Assembly (NCBI GenBank): GCA_964489525.1
Contig: CAZAYY010000017.1
Location: 23,286-87,285, forward strand
Direction: 5' to 3'
Source: CAZAYY01 sp964489525
GTDB lineage: Bacteria; Chloroflexota; Anaerolineae; Anaerolineales; JABWBV01
Length of the DNA: 64,000 nucleotides
Shown: positions 24,013-33,582 of the stretch, in pieces
How positions within the stretch are numbered: the stretch's first letter is position 1
Layout: each line of letters begins with the position of its first letter
Program-made: the position numbers and the translations under genes
The notes under the pieces: model-generated
What the model was told of the DNA's origin: nothing
Seen by the model: only the letters and a program-made list of their open reading frames with translations
Databases searched by the model: none

Positions 24013-26781
24013 ATGAAAGAGACCAAAACCACCCAACCCTCTCACCCACTTCCCCCCCATTTTTTGCTGCCTTTCCGCCCGGCGGCCAACCCCGCCGCAG
24101 TGGTTGTGTTGGGCAGCCTGCGCGTCACCCTGCTGACCGGGCGGCTGCTGCGCCTGGAATATTCCCCCTCCGGCGTGTTTGAAGACCGCCCAAGCCAGGC
24201 CTTCTGGTTTCGCGAGCAGCCGGTTCCGCCATTCACCGTGCGCAGTGTGCAGGGCGGTTTGCCGGGCGAGGCCCAAGAGGGCGGGCTTGCCGGGCAGTAT
24301 ACCGACCTTGTTGAGATTGAAACCGATTTTTTGCGCCTCCGCTATGCGGTTGGGGTGCCGCTGGATGCCATTCCATCCCCCCTCGAAGTGCTGGTCAAAA
24401 CCACCGGCGTGGCCTGGCGCTGCGGCCTGCGCGACACGGGCAACCTCAAAGGCACTTACCGCACCCTGGATACCGTGGATGGGCATGTGCCCCTCGAACC
24501 GGGTCTGCTGTCGCGGGATGGTTGGTCCGTTGTGGATGACAGCAGCTCGCTGGTGTTTAACGAGCATGGCTGGCTGGTGCCGAGGCAGACGCAGCCAGGA
24601 ACCAGCGATTTGTATTTCTTCGGTTACGGCCGCGCCTACCAGGACTGCCTGGCCGATTTTCGCGCAGTGGCCGGCCCCGCCGCCCTTGTTCCTCGCTGGA
24701 TTTTGGGCAACTGGTGGAGCCGCTACTGGGAATATTCTCAAGATGACATCGTGCGCCTGATTGCGGAATTCCAGGAAAACGAGGTGCCGCTTTCTGTGTT
24801 TATTATTGACATGGATTGGCACATCACCCGCACGGGCAACGCCTCTTCGGGTTGGACAGGCTACACCTGGAATAAGGCGCTGTTCCCCAACCCAAAAGCC
24901 CTCATCCAGCATATTCACCAGCAAGGGCTGCGCACCGCGCTGAACCTGCATCCGGCCGAGGGCGTCCACCCGCACGAGGCGCAGTATCCGGCCTTTGCCC
25001 GCCAGATGGGCATAGACCCCACCACCCAACAGCCCATCCCCTTCGACCTGGCTTCACCGCGCTTTGCCAACGCCTATTTCGACCTGCTCCACCACCCCTA
25101 TGAAAAAGAGGGGGTGGATTTTTGGTGGATAGATTGGCAGCAGGGCACCCTCTCTGCTTTACCCGGCCTGGACCCGCTCTGGTGGTTGAACCATTTGCAC
25201 TTCTACGACCTGGGGCGCAGCCCCGAAAAACGCCCCTTTGTGTTTTCGCGTTGGGGTGGGCTGGGTAACCACCGCTACCCGATTGGTTTTTCTGGCGACA
25301 CAATTGTCTCCTGGCAGTCTTTGGCTTTCCAGCCCTACTACACCGCCACCGCCGCCAACGTGGGCTACACCTGGTGGAGCCACGACATCGGCGGCCATTT
25401 TGGCGGCGTGGAAGACCCGGAACTCTACCTGCGCTGGGTGCAGTATGGCTTATTCAGCCCCATTCTGCGCCTGCACAGCACCAAAAACCCCTTCCATGAG
25501 CGGCGTCCCTTTGCCTATGACGCCGAAACCAGCCAGCTGGCTCGCCACGCCATGCAGCTTCGCCATGCCTTAATCCCTTACCTGTACAGCATGGCCTGGC
25601 GCGACCATCACCACGCCGAAGCCCCCATCCGCCCGCTGTACCACCTGGCCCCCGACAGCGAACCCGCCTACCATTATCCGCAGGTCTATACCTTTGGCAG
25701 CGAACTGCTGGCTGCACCTTTCACCAGCCCGCGCGACCCCCACACCCGGCTCTCCCGCCAACCCATCTGGCTGCCGCAGGGGGATTGGTTTGACTTTTTC
25801 AGCGGGGCGCATTACGAACCCGGCCACCACGTGGTATATGGCGGCTTGGACACCATCCCGGTGTTTGCCCGGGCGGGTGCCATTGTCCCCCTGGCGCCCC
25901 TGCCTTCCTGGGGCGGGTTGGAAAACCCACCGCACCTGCGCCTGCACATCTTCCCTGGCGCCGATAACCGCTTTGAATTGTACGAAGATGACGGAAAAAG
26001 TGCGCAGTATGCCCAGGGGCGCTATGCACTCACCCCCTACACCCTGCATTGGGAAAACAGCAGCCTGACCTTCACCATCGAACCCGCCCAGGGCGATGGA
26101 TCGGTTTGCCCGCCTGTGCGCACATACGAACTGCGCTTCCATGCCCTGCAAAGCCCCAGCCAGGTGGTCCTGCGCCTGAATGGGGTCAAGCGCCAGCTTC
26201 CCAAGGATTTTTACGCCCACGACGCGGCCACACATACCCTGACCATCCCGGTTCCCTTCGAGCTTTCTCCAAAAGACAGCCTGGTTATCAGCATCCAGGG
26301 CCAGGGCGAGCAGCCGCTGATGGCCCGGCCTGGCCGCGTGCTGCCCGTTTGCCAGGCGTTGGTGGCCGGTTTTGCCCTGGAAACGGGCACAAAAGCCCAA
26401 ATTTACCGCAGTCTGCCCGAATTAATTGCAGACCCTACCCTGCTGGCTCGTTTTCGCCCGGCCCTGAAAGACAGCCAGCTGCGGGCTTTGCTGGAAACCA
26501 TCACCCGCGCCGGGGTAGACCGCACCTCTGTTACCGGAGACGATGTTTTGTTGATGTGGAACAACCACGCCAGCCAGCATCTTCACCCGGTTTATTACCA
26601 GCTCGCCGTCAACCAGCTGCGCTGGCCTTACACCTTTCGGGAGCGCGATTACCTGGAAGGCGGGGCGCTGCCCGCGTTTAAAGCCTATCCCGTTCAGGAG
26701 ACTTTCCTGGCCAACCCCTGGCGCATGGAGGTAGATTATTTTTCCACCCTGCGGCTGACCCTGAAAAGCGGAGATCGGTAG
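24013..26781 (+). CDS. GH31 family glycosidase
   Basis: Retaining alpha-glycosidase of 922 residues with no signal peptide, so probably cytoplasmic. An N-terminal beta-sandwich is followed by the barrel: IDMDWHIT at the substrate-binding strand, the nucleophile D374 in WWIDWQQG, and the probable acid/base D429 in FSGDT, then WWSHDIGGHFGG and RLHSTKN. Proximal and distal beta domains and a C-terminal extension of about 120 residues complete it. WIDWQQG replaces the more usual W-x-D-M-N-E, so substrate should not be assumed to be maltose or starch. The start at 24013 follows AGGAAAATATCC; an open extension upstream overlaps the previous gene. Confidence 0.9.
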   Translation: MKETKTTQPSHPLPPHFLLPFRPAANPAAVVVLGSLRVTLLTGRLLRLEYSPSGVFEDRPSQAFWFREQPVPPFTVRSVQGGLPGEAQEGGLAGQYTDLVEIETDFLRLRYAVGVPLDAIPSPLEVLVKTTGVAWRCGLRDTGNLKGTYRTLDTVDGHVPLEPGLLSRDGWSVVDDSSSLVFNEHGWLVPRQTQPGTSDLYFFGYGRAYQDCLADFRAVAGPAALVPRWILGNWWSRYWEYSQDDIVRLIAEFQENEVPLSVFIIDMDWHITRTGNASSGWTGYTWNKALFPNPKALIQHIHQQGLRTALNLHPAEGVHPHEAQYPAFARQMGIDPTTQQPIPFDLASPRFANAYFDLLHHPYEKEGVDFWWIDWQQGTLSALPGLDPLWWLNHLHFYDLGRSPEKRPFVFSRWGGLGNHRYPIGFSGDTIVSWQSLAFQPYYTATAANVGYTWWSHDIGGHFGGVEDPELYLRWVQYGLFSPILRLHSTKNPFHERRPFAYDAETSQLARHAMQLRHALIPYLYSMAWRDHHHAEAPIRPLYHLAPDSEPAYHYPQVYTFGSELLAAPFTSPRDPHTRLSRQPIWLPQGDWFDFFSGAHYEPGHHVVYGGLDTIPVFARAGAIVPLAPLPSWGGLENPPHLRLHIFPGADNRFELYEDDGKSAQYAQGRYALTPYTLHWENSSLTFTIEPAQGDGSVCPPVRTYELRFHALQSPSQVVLRLNGVKRQLPKDFYAHDAATHTLTIPVPFELSPKDSLVISIQGQGEQPLMARPGRVLPVCQALVAGFALETGTKAQIYRSLPELIADPTLLARFRPALKDSQLRALLETITRAGVDRTSVTGDDVLLMWNNHASQHLHPVYYQLAVNQLRWPYTFRERDYLEGGALPAFKAYPVQETFLANPWRMEVDYFSTLRLTLKSGDR

Positions 26782-26792
26782 GAGAAAAATCC

Positions 26793-27386
26793 ATGAAAAA
26801 CCCCGCACTTTCTCAAAAACAAAACCGCCTTTTTGGCCTTGGCCTGATTTTTATCGGCCTGTTGGTGCTTGCTGTGGCGGTTGTGCTCAGCTTGCCGCCC
26901 GCTGAAGACACGGCGCCGGCTGTTCTGCCTGCCGACCTGCCGCAGTTCTCTTCCGTTACCCCTGCCCGGGTGAATTTTGCCGCCCCCGAAATCGCGCTGA
27001 CCGGCCTGAATGGCAAACCTGATGCGCTTTCCGAGTACCGCAACCAGGTGGTGCTGGTGAATAACTGGGCGGTTTGGTGCCCGCCGTGCAAGGTGGAAAT
27101 GCCCCATTTGCAGGCCTACTACGAAACCCACAAGAAACAGGGTTTTGTCATTGTAGGCATCGAATCGGGCAGCTCAAAAGCCCAGGTACAGGAGTTTGTG
27201 TCCCAGGCAGGCCTGACGTTTCCCATCTGGCTCGACCCGGGTGAACAGGTCATCCAGGCGTTTAATAATTACAACCTGCCCAGCTCTTACCTTGTGGATC
27301 AGAACGGGCAGGTTGTGTTGGCCTGGACGGGGGCCATTTCCGTAGAAATGCTGGAGCGTTATGTAACGCCTTACCTGGCCGATTGA
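26793..27386 (+). CDS. TlpA/ResA-like thiol-disulfide oxidoreductase
   Basis: Membrane-anchored extracytoplasmic thioredoxin of 197 residues. A signal-anchor span covers about 12-32, and the thioredoxin fold has the active site WCPPC in NNWAVWCPPCKVEMP, followed by VGIESGSS and the cis-proline region LPSSYLVD. It probably keeps cysteines of exported proteins or cytochromes reduced. ATG at 26793 is behind AGGAG, 11 bases past the GH31 stop. Its last 16 bases overlap the 3' end of the convergent P-ATPase gene. Confidence 0.92.
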   Translation: MKNPALSQKQNRLFGLGLIFIGLLVLAVAVVLSLPPAEDTAPAVLPADLPQFSSVTPARVNFAAPEIALTGLNGKPDALSEYRNQVVLVNNWAVWCPPCKVEMPHLQAYYETHKKQGFVIVGIESGSSKAQVQEFVSQAGLTFPIWLDPGEQVIQAFNNYNLPSSYLVDQNGQVVLAWTGAISVEMLERYVTPYLAD

Positions 27387-30184
27387 GGTCTGCTCCAGGA
27401 TTTGGCGGTGAACCGCTTCACCAGCTCTGCACCAATGGCTGGAATGGCAATCAGCGGCAGCAGCACCATCCAATGCTCCCAACCCAGGGGGTAGGTTTTA
27501 AAGATGGGCTGGAAGAAGGGCACATATACCACCATGAGCAGCAGCAGAAAAGAAATGCTGGTGGCAATGTTCATCAGCTTATTGGTGAACGGCCCAATTT
27601 TGAGCAGCGGGTAGCGTTCGGAACGCACCACAAAAGCCAGGGGCAATTCGGCCAGCGCCAGCGCCAGGAACGCCATCGTGCGGGCAATGGTGATGTCTTC
27701 CGGGTATTGGTTTAACCCGACCAGGTAAGCCGTCAGCGTGACGGCGGTCAGAAAAATGGTCTGGGTGAAAATGCCGGTGCGCATGGGCTTGTTGATAATC
27801 GGCTCGTGGGATGGCCGGGGCGGGATGTCCATCACATCCGGGTCGCCTTTTTCCACGCCCAGCGCCAGGGCCGGGGCGCCATCCGTCACCAGGTTGAGCC
27901 AGAGCAGTTGGATGGCTTCCAACGGGTGGGGTTTGCCAATCAGCACCATCAGAAAGATGCTGAAAATTTCAGCCAGGTTGCACGACAGCAGATAATAGAC
28001 AAACTTGCGGATGTTGCCATAAATGACGCGCCCCTGTTCGATGGCAGCCACAATGCTGGCGTAGTTGTCATCGGTCAGCACCATGTCGGCGGTTTCCTTG
28101 GCCACATCTGTGCCGGTAATGCCCATGGCCACACCGATATCGGCGCGTTTAAGTGCGGGTGCGTCGTTAATGCCGTCCCCGGTCATGGCAACCACCTCAC
28201 CGTTATCGCGCAGGGCCTGGACAATCCGCACTTTGTGTTCGGGGGAAACCCGGGCAAACACGCTGGCCTCTCTTAAAATCACCCGGCGCAGTTCTTCATC
28301 GCTCATTTCGTTGAGTTCAGCGCCGGTAATCACCCGCTGGCCAGGGGTGGCCAGGCCAATGGATTCGGCAATGGCCTGGGCGGTGCGCGGGTAATCGCCC
28401 GTGATCATCACAGTTTTGATGCCAGCCCGGCGGGCTTTCTGCAGGGCCAGGGCAACTTCGTCGCGTGGTGGGTCAATCATTCCAATCAGGCCGGCAAAAA
28501 TCAAATCCTGTTCAACAATTTCCGGCTCAAGCGTTTCCGGCAGGTTGGGAGCGGTGCGGTATGCTACGGCCAAAACCCGCAGAGCTTTGGCCGTCATGGC
28601 CTCGTTTGCATCCAGGATGGCGGTTCGCATGGGGTCATCCAACGGTGCGGGTTGGTCGTCCATTTTTTGATAGTGCGTGCACAGCGCCAGGACAACATCC
28701 GGTGCGCCTTTGATGACAATCGCTTTCTGCCCTGAAAACCGTTCGTTGAAGGGGGAAATATCACTTTCGGAAGGCTGGGCCAGTTCATGAAACGTAACCA
28801 TCCGTTTACGGGCAGAATCGAAGGGAATTTCCTGCACGCGCGGGAACGAGTCGAGCAGCGAATCTTTAAGGCCGCCTACTTTGGCGGCAGCCACCAGCAG
28901 CGCCCCCTCGGTGGGGTCGCCCACAATGCGCACCCTGGGCACATCTCCAGTTTCTTGCGCCGTTTCCAAAACGGCATCATTGTTCAAGGCTCCCGCCCAA
29001 AGTGCCGTCAGCGCAGCAGGGTAGTCCGCCAGGTTAACGGCCTGGCCATCCACCTGGAATTCGCCATTAAGCTCGTAGCCGGTGCCGGTGATGTCGAAGG
29101 CCTGGTTGTCCACCCACATGCGGGTGACGGTCATTTTGTTTTGGGTCAGGGTGCCGGTTTTGTCGGAACCGATCACTGTGGCCGAGCCGAGCGTTTCTAC
29201 GGAAGACAACCGGCGGATGAGCGCATTGCGCTGGATCATTTCGCGCATCCCCAAAGCCAGGGCAATGGTCACCACGGCAGGCAGGCCTTCAGGCACAGCC
29301 GCAATCGCCAGGCTGATGGCCACAATGAACATCTCCAGCGGGTGACCTTCCCGGATCCAGCCAAGCACAAATACAATCGAACAGAGCGCCAGGGCGGCAT
29401 AGCCCAGGGTGTGCCCCAGGCTGTCCAGCCGCTTTTGCAGGGGGGTGGGTTCCTGCACCACCGCTTGCAGCATCTCGGCAATCAGCCCAATTTGGGTGCG
29501 CATCCCGGTGCTGACCACAATCCCGCTGCCGCGGCCGTAGTTCACCATGGTGCCCATGAAAGCAGTGTTCTTGCGGTCTCCCAGCGGAATATCTTTCTTG
29601 TGGCGTTGGGTGGCATCTTTTTGCACAGGCACCGATTCCCCCGTCAGGGCGGCTTCGTCCACCCGCAGGTTGACCGCCTCCAACAGGCGAACGTCTGCCG
29701 GAATGAAATTTCCCGCCTCCAGGATCACAATATCACCCGGCACAAGCAGGTCCGCCGGGACCGTCAGCCGCCGGCTCTCGCGCACCACCAGGGCATCGGG
29801 CGCCGCCAGCTTGCGCAGGGCGGCCAGGGCGCGTTCGGCGCGCCGTTCCTGCACCACGCCCAGGATGGCGTTGAGCAGCACAATCAGCATGATGGCAATC
29901 GCCTCAGCCCAGTCACCAACAACCGCCGAGATAGCCGCTGCAGCAATCAGCAGCCAGACAATGAAGTTGTTGAACTGATCCCAAAGCATTTGCCAGATCG
30001 TGGTGGGCGGGGCTTCGCGCAGGTGGTTCGGGCCATACACCTCCAACCGGCGGCGGGCTTCGATTTCAGTCAGGCCGGATTGTTGAGGGGTGTTCAGAAT
30101 GTCGAGAACTTCATTAATGGCAAGGTCGTGGAAGGTTTCAGGGGTGCCGTTGGCTGCAGGGCTGTCGGTTTTTGGGGGTTTCAT
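27371..30184 (-). CDS. P-type Ca2+-transporting ATPase (PMR1/SERCA-like)
   Basis: Cation pump of 937 residues with the complete P-type plan: N-terminal cation ATPase domain (about 15-90), actuator with LTGESVPV, the phosphorylated D341 in DKTGTLTQ, nucleotide-binding KGAPD, and the hinge TGDGINDAPALKRADIGVAMG. Ten membrane spans are likely. The fourth span contains VPEGLPAVV and the sixth NLVTDGAPALALG, the pattern of type IIA calcium or manganese pumps. Expected to expel Ca2+ or Mn2+ from the cytosol. It is monocistronic and convergent with the tlpA-like gene. Confidence 0.93.
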   Translation of the reverse strand: MKPPKTDSPAANGTPETFHDLAINEVLDILNTPQQSGLTEIEARRRLEVYGPNHLREAPPTTIWQMLWDQFNNFIVWLLIAAAAISAVVGDWAEAIAIMLIVLLNAILGVVQERRAERALAALRKLAAPDALVVRESRRLTVPADLLVPGDIVILEAGNFIPADVRLLEAVNLRVDEAALTGESVPVQKDATQRHKKDIPLGDRKNTAFMGTMVNYGRGSGIVVSTGMRTQIGLIAEMLQAVVQEPTPLQKRLDSLGHTLGYAALALCSIVFVLGWIREGHPLEMFIVAISLAIAAVPEGLPAVVTIALALGMREMIQRNALIRRLSSVETLGSATVIGSDKTGTLTQNKMTVTRMWVDNQAFDITGTGYELNGEFQVDGQAVNLADYPAALTALWAGALNNDAVLETAQETGDVPRVRIVGDPTEGALLVAAAKVGGLKDSLLDSFPRVQEIPFDSARKRMVTFHELAQPSESDISPFNERFSGQKAIVIKGAPDVVLALCTHYQKMDDQPAPLDDPMRTAILDANEAMTAKALRVLAVAYRTAPNLPETLEPEIVEQDLIFAGLIGMIDPPRDEVALALQKARRAGIKTVMITGDYPRTAQAIAESIGLATPGQRVITGAELNEMSDEELRRVILREASVFARVSPEHKVRIVQALRDNGEVVAMTGDGINDAPALKRADIGVAMGITGTDVAKETADMVLTDDNYASIVAAIEQGRVIYGNIRKFVYYLLSCNLAEIFSIFLMVLIGKPHPLEAIQLLWLNLVTDGAPALALGVEKGDPDVMDIPPRPSHEPIINKPMRTGIFTQTIFLTAVTLTAYLVGLNQYPEDITIARTMAFLALALAELPLAFVVRSERYPLLKIGPFTNKLMNIATSISFLLLLMVVYVPFFQPIFKTYPLGWEHWMVLLPLIAIPAIGAELVKRFTAKSWSRPQSAR

Positions 30185-30820
30185 AAAAGCCAGCTTTCTA
30201 TAGGTTCAAGGAATGGATCCAATGGAGCATGGATAGTAAAAAAACAACCTCCTCGCCCCCAAAAGAGAGGAGAAGGCAGATTCTTTACGCTTTTCTTCTT
30301 AAGTATAGCCCATTATTTTTTGAGCAGTTCCCAAATTTTGTGGGGAATTGCGGTCACGGGCAAGGGCAGGTCTGGGGGTGAGCTCGACAACCCCCTTGAC
30401 GCACAGGGTGCGGATTCACCCAAACCCCCTCCGGCGCATGGCGACCTACCCCTACGCCGTGCCGTGGGGGCCAAAACCCTCCGGTAGGGGCGGGTCGCTG
30501 CGCAGCGGAGGCCAATCCCAAACCATAGCAATCCCATCCGGCGCAATCTACCCTGCCCACCCACAGACCCGCCCGTCCTGGTGGTGCAAGCCTGAGACGC
30601 CAGGCATCCCTGCGTGTCATCCGAAATGTACGTGATGAATCTTGCCTGCCGAGGGCGAAAGATTTCTCAGTCGCTGCACTCGCCGTCAGTGAGGGTTTGA
30701 AAAGACACCCAGTGCGAAGACTTATTTTACCCCCCGATTTTGTGGGATATTCCTGTTTAAGGGTTCTTTTGCGTGCTATAATTTTTCCTTGCAAAAAACA
30801 ACAGTTCAGGAGCAAATTTC
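30185..30820. repeat. intergenic region of stacked dispersed repeats
   Basis: No gene is supported. Three repeat modules lie in series: 30353-30470 (also at 7671-7770 and reversed at 801-908), 30483-30588 (also reversed at 11568-11672) and 30613-30708 (also reversed at 32313-32413). The last is bounded by GTGTC and GACAC. A TATAAT at 30777-30782, 39 bases before icd, is a likely -10; no good -35 is seen. Confidence 0.75.
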
Positions 30821-32122
30821 ATGACCCAAACCAAAATTCAAGCCCCGGCCCATGGCAGCAAAATTTCCATTCAGAATGGCAAACTGCAGGTGCCGGATAA
30901 CCCGATCGTTCCTTTTATTGAAGGAGATGGCACCGGGCGCGATATCTGGCGCGCCTCTGTGCGTGTGTTAGACGCTGCGGTTCAAAAAGCCTACCATGGC
31001 CAGCGCAAAATTGCCTGGATGGAAGTCTATGCGGGTGAAAAAGCGTTTAACTTGTTCAACAACTGGCTGCCCGATGAAACCGTTGCGGCGTTTAGTGAGT
31101 ACCTTGTTGGCATCAAAGGCCCCCTGACTACACCCATTGGCGGCGGCATGCGTTCCTTAAATGTGGCGCTGCGCAAAGCCCTCGATTTGTATGTCTGCCT
31201 GCGCCCGGTGCGCTGGTTCCAGGGAGTGCCTTCGCCGGTGCTTCGCCCGGGTGAGGTCGATATGGTCGTGTTCCGGGAAAACACCGAAGACATCTACACC
31301 GGGATTGAGTTTGAAAACGGCACCGAAGAAAACAGCAAGTTCAAAGCCCTGCTCAAAGAAGCCTTCCCGAAAGAATATGCCAAAATTCGCTTCCCAGATA
31401 CCGCCGGAATTGGTCTGAAACCCGTTTCGGTGGAAGGCACCGAACGCCTGGTGCGGGCTGCCATCCAATATGCCCTCGACAACCGCCGTAAGAACGTCAC
31501 CCTGGTGCACAAGGGCAACATTATGAAATACACCGAAGGCGCCTTTATGAAGTGGGGCTATGCCCTGGCCGAGCGCGAATTTGGCGACCGGGTGTATACC
31601 TGGGCAGAATGGAACCGCACCAAGGATGCCGAAGGCGAAGACGCGGCCAACGCCCAGCAAAAAGCCGCCCTGGCTGCCGGCAGGCTTCTGATCAAAGATG
31701 TGATTGCCGATATCGTCTTCCAGCAGACCATCACCCGCGCCAGCGACTTCGACGTGCTGGCGACCATGAACCTGAACGGCGACTACCTGTCCGACGCCCT
31801 GGCCGCCCAGGTGGGTGGGATTGGCATCGCCCCCGGTGGGAACATCAACTATGTCACCGGCCATGCGGTTTTTGAAGCCACTCACGGCACTGCCCCCAAG
31901 TATGCCGACCTGGATGTGGTCAACCCCAGTTCGGTGATTCTGTCCGGCGAGATGATGCTTCGCTACATGGGTTGGAGCGCCGCTGCGGATTTGATTATCA
32001 AGTCCATGGAGACCACCATTTCCGCTAAGACGGTGACGTACGATTTTCACCGCCTGATGGAAGGCGCGGCCAAGCTCAAATGCTCTGAGTTTGGCGATGC
32101 CCTGATTCACAACATGGGCTAG
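30821..32122 (+). CDS. icd: isocitrate dehydrogenase (NADP-type family)
   Basis: TCA-cycle enzyme converting isocitrate to 2-oxoglutarate and CO2. The 433-residue sequence matches the Icd family: VPFIEGDGTGRDIW near the N-terminus, the substrate loop TTPIGGGMRSLNVALRK, YVCLRPVRWF, the ENTEDIYTGIEF signature, LVHKGNIMKYTEG, MNLNGDYLSDALAAQVGG and ATHGTAPKYAD. The NADP preference is by family and not proved here. A good terminator follows at 32150. The TATAAT at 30777 probably drives it alone. Confidence 0.96.
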   Translation: MTQTKIQAPAHGSKISIQNGKLQVPDNPIVPFIEGDGTGRDIWRASVRVLDAAVQKAYHGQRKIAWMEVYAGEKAFNLFNNWLPDETVAAFSEYLVGIKGPLTTPIGGGMRSLNVALRKALDLYVCLRPVRWFQGVPSPVLRPGEVDMVVFRENTEDIYTGIEFENGTEENSKFKALLKEAFPKEYAKIRFPDTAGIGLKPVSVEGTERLVRAAIQYALDNRRKNVTLVHKGNIMKYTEGAFMKWGYALAEREFGDRVYTWAEWNRTKDAEGEDAANAQQKAALAAGRLLIKDVIADIVFQQTITRASDFDVLATMNLNGDYLSDALAAQVGGIGIAPGGNINYVTGHAVFEATHGTAPKYADLDVVNPSSVILSGEMMLRYMGWSAAADLIIKSMETTISAKTVTYDFHRLMEGAAKLKCSEFGDALIHNMG

Positions 32123-32149
32123 GCCCCCGCCTTTTTTTGTTACCCCAGG

Positions 32150-32183
32150 TGACAGCCGGCTTACTGCTGGCTGTCATTTTTTT
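32150..32183 (+). terminator. rho-independent terminator of icd
   Basis: An 11-bp stem with one G-T pair, TGACAGCCGGC (32150-32160) with GCTGGCTGTCA (32166-32176), a 5-base loop, then seven T. It lies 27 bases past the icd stop. Confidence 0.9.
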
Positions 32184-32454
32184 AATATGGCAATAGATTC
32201 CTCACGGCTGCACCGTTCGGAAGGACACGCGGGCTTTACAGGAATGAACAGGATGAACAGGATGGATGGGAGCGGGTGGCTTCGTGTCGCCTGAAGAAGA
32301 ACACCCCCCAACGTGTCGTTTCGAACCGTCACTGACGGCGAGCGAAGCGACTGAGAAACCTTTGCCCTCGGCGGGAAAGATTCCGAACGGCACAGCCGTT
32401 CGGAAGGACACACGGTACGGACGGGCGGGTCTGCGGCTGGGCTGAACGGCTCGC
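32184..32454. repeat. dispersed repeats with a REP-like palindrome
   Basis: Positions 32200-32234 and 32381-32413 carry, on the minus strand, the GTGTCCTTCCGAACGG unit. Positions 32381-32391 and 32395-32405 are a perfect 11-bp palindrome, TTCCGAACGGC and GCCGTTCGGAA, with loop ACA. Positions 32238-32266 repeat the ACAGGATGAACAGGATGG motif. Positions 32313-32413 as a whole are an inverted copy of 30613-30708. No gene is supported. Confidence 0.8.
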
Positions 32455-33276
32455 CTATTTATTTTTTGCAGACATGAACGCGACCAAACCCAGGATGCAG
32501 ATGACCATAACCCCCAGGCCGCCAACGAAACCCCAGCTGGCCGGGTGGGCCCAATCGAATTCTTGCCGGGCCCGGAAGGCCGAGAGCAAGATCAAAAGAA
32601 TGGAAAAGCTCTGGGTTTGCAGCATAATCCTGGCTGCACTCCAGCGCCGGTCCATGGCGACGCTGATCCCAACAACCCCCGGCAGGGCAAACATGGCCCC
32701 CATCACACGTGCGGTCAGAGGGGTTAATGTCCAGGGCCAAAGTTCAATCATCGCATCAGGCTGCAAGAAAAGAAATAGGCTGATCAACAGGGTGATGATT
32801 CCAAACGCCCCCATGACCAGGCGGACCGGGTATGGAATGATGGCATCTGGTGCGTCCAATTCCCCCGAATCCTGGCTCCGGTTGCGCAGCCAAACCACCA
32901 GGATGACAAAGGGTGTTGTGAAATACAGCCCGGCCCACGCAAAAAACGAGATGTGTTGTTGATTGAAGCGATCCCAGTGGAGCACTGTCGCAATCCCCAA
33001 GAAGAGCACAAAAACATTCGTGGGTAAGAACCCAACTTTGATCTGGTGCCATTTTTTACTGAGCAGCACATTTGTGAAGAAATAAATGCCGCCTGCATAG
33101 GTTGCCCCCAACATCATGGCCGACATGGTTGGCTGAATTTTCCAGGCGAACAAGGCTTCAGTTTGGCCGGGAAAGATGAATAAGATCACAAAAGCCGCTG
33201 TGAGAAAGGGGATCACAAGCGCTGCAACCCAACGGGTTTCGGGCAAAATTTGGTTTGGGATGTTGTGTTTGTTCAT
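32455..33276 (-). CDS. polytopic membrane protein, unknown
   Basis: The 273-residue protein has about eight hydrophobic spans separated by short loops and no soluble domain. No catalytic motif or family name is recognised. The C-terminus is short and basic (SAKNK). I start at the ATG at 33276, behind GGAGAA on the minus strand, because the open frame upstream to 33762 runs through repeat DNA and the divergent sdhC gene. It is alone in its orientation, between repeats and the sdh operon. Confidence 0.65.
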   Translation of the reverse strand: MNKHNIPNQILPETRWVAALVIPFLTAAFVILFIFPGQTEALFAWKIQPTMSAMMLGATYAGGIYFFTNVLLSKKWHQIKVGFLPTNVFVLFLGIATVLHWDRFNQQHISFFAWAGLYFTTPFVILVVWLRNRSQDSGELDAPDAIIPYPVRLVMGAFGIITLLISLFLFLQPDAMIELWPWTLTPLTARVMGAMFALPGVVGISVAMDRRWSAARIMLQTQSFSILLILLSAFRARQEFDWAHPASWGFVGGLGVMVICILGLVAFMSAKNK

Positions 33277-33582
33277 GGGATTCTCCTCAGGCGAAGAAGT
33301 ATACACCGGTTTTGCCGGATGGAGATAAACCAGTTCAGGGATCGCCTCCACAGCGCGGCGGCCCGCCCCCACCGTAGGGTTTTGGATACCCACAGCCTGC
33401 CTTAAGGACAGGTCGCCATGCGGTAGGAAATTAATCTCTCGGCTGCAAAAAATGGAACCAGCAGACGGCTCCTGGCTACTGGCTCCTGGCTGAAATCTAA
33501 CAGCAAATGAGTCTAATTTAACTTTTAACGAACAAGTGTATAATTGCCTAATCTCGCTCACATCATCGAAAACGGAGGTTAA
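33277..33582. other. intergenic region: partial repeat and sdh promoter
   Basis: Positions about 33375-33427 match the edge of the repeat at 801-908 (AGGTCGCCATGCGG). GGCTCCTGGCT occurs twice between 33465 and 33492. TATAAT at 33539-33544, 39 bases before sdhC, is a probable -10; the -35 is poor (TTTAAC at 33517). Nothing else is seen. Confidence 0.5.

Noticed and set aside
28787..30487. Plus-strand open frame of 566 codons opposite the P-type ATPase
   Set aside because: The ATPase has all catalytic motifs; the opposite frame runs into repeat DNA and shows no domain.
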